A stretch of DNA of 8,812 nucleotides from positions 1-8,812 of the forward strand of contig DNPQ01000202.1 of assembly GCA_003501335.1 (NCBI GenBank). The letters run 5' to 3'. The translations under genes were made by a program, and so were the position numbers. Origin of the DNA: Bacillota bacterium (GTDB lineage Bacteria > Bacillota > UBA4882 > UBA8346). The notes beneath the pieces are model-generated. The model saw only the letters and a list, made by a program, of their open reading frames with translations. It searched no databases and was not told the origin of the DNA. This document shows, one piece after another, positions 6,629-8,812 of the stretch. Every line of letters begins with the position of its first letter. Position 1 is the stretch's first letter.

Positions 6629-6767
6629 TTTACCCTCTTTCGTATTAAAAATTAAATGTACAGGCTCAGGGATTGGCAACAATTTATAAATTAGATTTCA
6701 GGTCATTGCAAATCGGAAAAGCGCTATTATTTCGCCTTTATTCCCCCAAAATTCTATAATTGGGGGA
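6629..6767. other. Non-coding spacer after the chitinase gene
   Basis: No gene is seen between the chitinase stop and the promoter region of the flagellin-like protease. A perfect AT-only palindrome (AATTTATAAATT) and an imperfect small hairpin (AAAGCG, then CGC and TTT around a bulged C, 6718-6739) are present. Neither is a clear terminator for the chitinase transcript. Confidence 0.4.
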
Positions 6768-6776
6768 TAGAATTTT
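6743..6776. other. Two overlapping, mutually exclusive hairpins
   Basis: CCCCCAA (6743-6749) pairs with TTGGGGG (6760-6766). AAAATTCTAT (6748-6757) pairs perfectly over 10 bp with ATAGAATTTT (6767-6776). The loop of each holds an arm of the other, so they cannot form together. The right arm of the second overlaps the -35 of the putative flagellar promoter. It could terminate chitinase transcripts weakly, bind a regulator as DNA, or act as an RNA switch. No long T tail follows on either strand. Confidence 0.5.
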
Positions 6777-6795
6777 TCGGCAAAATGTCCGATAA
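6768..6795 (+). promoter_or_regulatory. Candidate flagellar sigma factor (SigD / sigma-28) promoter
   Basis: TAGAATTT (6768-6775), 12 bases, TCCGATAA (6788-6795). The known consensus is TAAAGTTT, 11 bases, GCCGATAA. The match is 6 of 8 and 7 of 8 bases with the spacer one base long. It lies upstream of a flagellin-derived gene, where such a promoter is expected. The transcript would start near 6803 and include the 43-codon ORF and the protease gene. A perfect palindrome TTGTTAACAA sits in the leader at 6835-6844. Confidence 0.5.
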
Positions 6796-6872
6796 TAGGT
6801 ATGTATAGTAAATCTTTTCTGGTGCTGACAAGGATTGTTAACAACTAGATTTTTACAAGAAGGGACAAGCTT

Positions 6873-7004
6873 ATGAGGGTATTCAATCCATCGATTGATA
6901 TTGACCCCTATCCAAAAGGTCCAGCAAATCCCCTCCGAAGCCCTTACTATACTGCTAAACTTAAATTCAAAAACTGCCGAAATATAGAATATCTTGATTT
7001 TTAA
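6873..7004 (+). CDS. Small ORF of 43 codons upstream of the flagellinolysin-like gene
   Basis: An ATG at 6873 is preceded by AGAAGGGA with 7 bases of spacing, a better ribosome binding site than that of the following gene. The peptide begins MRVFNPSIDIDPYPKGPANP and is rich in Pro and Tyr at first, then basic (TAKLKFKNC); it has no membrane segment. I do not recognise it. It ends 94 bases before the protease gene and lies on the same predicted transcript. It could be a chaperone-like or secreted partner, a leader peptide controlling the downstream gene, or a chance ORF. Confidence 0.45.
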   Translation: MRVFNPSIDIDPYPKGPANPLRSPYYTAKLKFKNCRNIEYLDF

Positions 7005-7020
7005 TAGGGAGTCTTGGACA

Positions 7021-7068
7021 AATGATTTATCAATCATTGATACTAACCGAAAAATGTTATCATTTTTC
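7021..7068 (+). other. Tandem hairpins in the leader of the flagellinolysin-like gene
   Basis: AATGATT/AATCATT (7021-7027 and 7032-7038, loop of 4) and GAAAAATG/CATTTTTC (7049-7056 and 7061-7068, loop of 4) are both perfect. They lie between the small ORF and the protease start, ending 30 bases before the ATG. They may stabilise or attenuate the message. The second has its T run inside the arm, so it is not a classical terminator. Confidence 0.4.
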
Positions 7069-7098
7069 CTGCAACGATATTGAAAGAAGGCGACCATT

Positions 7099-8733
7099 AT
7101 GAAAGTTGATAATAATGTTTCGATGCAAAATGTAGGGCCAACCACGAGCTATACCGAGGTCTCCCCCAATAGCAGTACCCAAAAACCTTCCCCGAAGATA
7201 GCGGATTTGGCTCCAGAAGATCAATCTTCGATAAAAAAGCATGGAATAGCCGAGGAGGCACCGACTTTTCATGAAAACTTGCAAATATCAAGAATGATGC
7301 AAAATGCGCTCTCTAAAATCCAAACATCCGATGCCTCTTTACATAAAATTCAAACGGCACTGGAGTCCGGTAAAGATCTGGCAGTTCAAGCAAGCCGCCA
7401 GACAGCTTCTGTAGAACACCGGCGTGATCTTCAACAACGCTTATATCGGATTAATCAGCAAATCGATGGGATGAATCAGACGATTCCGCGTACTCCATCG
7501 GGTACTGATTTTACAAAACCGAAGGTCAATCTCAATGATGCCGACATCGTCCAGTCATTAAAAAGCGACTGGTTTGAATCGGCTGAAAATGTGATAGCCC
7601 AGCGCTATGGTTTAAAGGGAGATGGTTCTGTCCTAAAAGTCGTTCTGGATGAATCAGACCCTAAATATTTAGCGGCCATTGATTATATGACTGACAGTTC
7701 GGGAAAAGCCGCCACTGAAGCTCTTCTTGTTAATGCCAAAGCTGCAGTACCAGCTACTTTACCCAATGGAGGGTTGGCTCCGGAATACGATGACCGGGTT
7801 ATCGCCCATGAAATGGTTCATGCCATTATGGGAAGAACCATGAATTACGTCTCTTTTCCAACCTGGTTTAAAGAAGGGACCGCCGAATTTTTACCCGGTG
7901 CCGATGAAAGAATTGCCGCCAGCCTAAGCAATAACGGAGGGAGTATGTCCGGGGCCATAGCTCTCCAAAATGACTTTGGCGATGGGACCAACCGCACATG
8001 GAAAGATGATAGTGATCACTATTCAGCCGCAACTTTGGCTGTGCGCTATTTACATGATAATATCAAAGCCAACGGTCATAGCGGTGGAATTAAAGATTTA
8101 TTAGCCGACCTAGCCGCCCATCCCACCGAAGATTTGAATGCCGGTTTGAGCCATGTTTCCAGTTACAAAAATGTTGCTGAGTTTGCAAAGGAATATGTTA
8201 AACAAGGCGCAGGAGCTCAATATATCGATAAATTGAATCAAAATCATGATTTCTCCAATGCCGATGTCGGGTCTATCGGTGGCCAGGATGTAGATGGCGG
8301 CCCAATACTGACTGCCGAAAATGTTATTCCCGATATTAACGATTATAGTGAGACACCGCTAAAATATTTTAAAATTGATTGGCCCAAGCAATTCAGGACA
8401 GCTTCATCCGAGACTGCAAACACCCGGGCGAGTCAATCGGCGGTCATTACAGCTCAATTTGACAGCAAAACTTTAGGCACTCAAAATGTTGATGTCATTA
8501 ATAATCCAAAAGGTTCCGTTGATAGATTCGACAAGGCCTTATCAACGGTATCCGTGGAACGATCCCGGATCGGCAAAATTGAAAAACAATTAAACCAATC
8601 ATTACGGCAGCAAAATATCGGCCCTGAGGTACCTATCAACAGGCACCACCTGAGCTCGGAATTTTCAAATCCCGATTTTTTAGCAGCCCAAGCCAATCGA
8701 AAAGCGGAAAAAGTAGCCCAATTGCTTTATTAA
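7099..8733 (+). CDS. Flagellinolysin-like protein: flagellin with an inserted zinc metallopeptidase domain
   Basis: A 544-residue protein that combines flagellin segments with a gluzincin-type protease. Residues 71-98 (SKIQTSDASL, then DLAVQAS) align without gaps to the flagellin D1 segment SLIQTAEGAL to ELAVQA, followed by the QIDGMNQT equivalent of flagellin EIDRI. The catalytic domain spans about 150-375: HEMVH (237-241) supplies two zinc-binding His and the catalytic Glu238, and WFKEGTAEF (256-264) supplies the third ligand Glu259. The C-terminal part (DKALSTVSVERSRIGKIEKQLNQSL, about 478-502) matches flagellin D1, and the end, FLAAQANRKAEKVAQLL, matches flagellin LAQANQxPxxVLxLL. The first residues MKVDNNVSMQN resemble flagellin MRINTNVSALN. 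Residues 12-60 are a Ser/Thr/Pro-rich stretch in place of the usual helix. The ATG is preceded by AAGAAGG at 8 bases. It is probably exported through the flagellar apparatus. Confidence 0.85.
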   Translation: MKVDNNVSMQNVGPTTSYTEVSPNSSTQKPSPKIADLAPEDQSSIKKHGIAEEAPTFHENLQISRMMQNALSKIQTSDASLHKIQTALESGKDLAVQASRQTASVEHRRDLQQRLYRINQQIDGMNQTIPRTPSGTDFTKPKVNLNDADIVQSLKSDWFESAENVIAQRYGLKGDGSVLKVVLDESDPKYLAAIDYMTDSSGKAATEALLVNAKAAVPATLPNGGLAPEYDDRVIAHEMVHAIMGRTMNYVSFPTWFKEGTAEFLPGADERIAASLSNNGGSMSGAIALQNDFGDGTNRTWKDDSDHYSAATLAVRYLHDNIKANGHSGGIKDLLADLAAHPTEDLNAGLSHVSSYKNVAEFAKEYVKQGAGAQYIDKLNQNHDFSNADVGSIGGQDVDGGPILTAENVIPDINDYSETPLKYFKIDWPKQFRTASSETANTRASQSAVITAQFDSKTLGTQNVDVINNPKGSVDRFDKALSTVSVERSRIGKIEKQLNQSLRQQNIGPEVPINRHHLSSEFSNPDFLAAQANRKAEKVAQLLY

Positions 8734-8775
8734 AAAAGTAAGCTAAAGACTTATTTAAATTTACGAAATAACGAC

Positions 8776-8812
8776 GAGGCTGTCCCAAAAGCAATTTTAC
8801 TCCAAAGGATAC
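8776..8812 (+). mobile_element. Possible insertion-sequence end at the window edge
   Basis: The sequence GAGGCTGTCCCAAAAGC (8776-8792) resembles terminal inverted repeats of IS1182-like and some other bacterial insertion sequences, which often begin GGGGCTGT(C/T)(C/T)CAAAA. It starts 42 bases after the protease stop and runs out of the window, so no transposase or second end is visible. Confidence 0.3.

Noticed and set aside
6738..7145. Minus-strand open frame of 135 codons
   Set aside because: It overlaps the start of the flagellinolysin-like gene, the small ORF and the promoter region, has no plausible ribosome binding site or family motif, and its composition looks non-coding.
1..8812. 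CRISPR array, tRNA or rRNA genes
   Set aside because: No regularly spaced repeats, and no tRNA- or rRNA-like sequence was seen on either strand.

Overview
The window looks like a chromosomal segment from a low-to-moderate GC Bacillota (Firmicutes), probably an anaerobic or microaerobic, motile, Clostridia-like bacterium. The reasons are strong AGGAGG-type ribosome binding sites, three TTG start codons (mglB, ychF and the DUF2752 gene), sigma-A-like promoters, a single-enzyme NADH oxidase of the low-GC Gram-positive type and a flagellin-derived gene. No species can be named from the sequence alone.

Left part, all genes on the minus strand: the first 138 codons of a galactose/glucose ABC-transporter binding protein (mglB, running off the left edge), then about 700 bases without a convincing gene that hold a likely mglB promoter, a palindrome and repeat- or pseudogene-like sequence. 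Next come ychF (universal OBG-family ATPase), a DUF421 membrane protein and, after a further gene-poor gap, a small DUF2752 membrane protein. Middle part: a 112-residue orphan on the plus strand runs convergently into a minus-strand NADH oxidase (nox). A secreted GH18 chitinase is divergent from nox.

The right part is the most interesting. The 544-residue plus-strand protein at 7099-8733 is a proteolytic flagellin (flagellinolysin type). A zinc-metallopeptidase domain with HEMVH and WFKEG motifs is inserted between flagellin-like N- and C-terminal segments. Both flagellin ends are shortened, so it may not polymerise as normal flagellin does. A flagellar-sigma-factor-like promoter at 6768-6795 overlaps two competing hairpins, and an unrecorded 43-codon ORF with a good ribosome binding site (6873-7004) lies between that promoter and the protease gene. 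Promoter, small ORF, tandem hairpins and protease together form a candidate motility-regulated unit.

The genes do not form one pathway. Sugar uptake, chitin hydrolysis and an extracellular protease would suit a polymer-degrading scavenger, but that link is inference. The last about 37 bases may be the end of an insertion sequence that continues outside the window.
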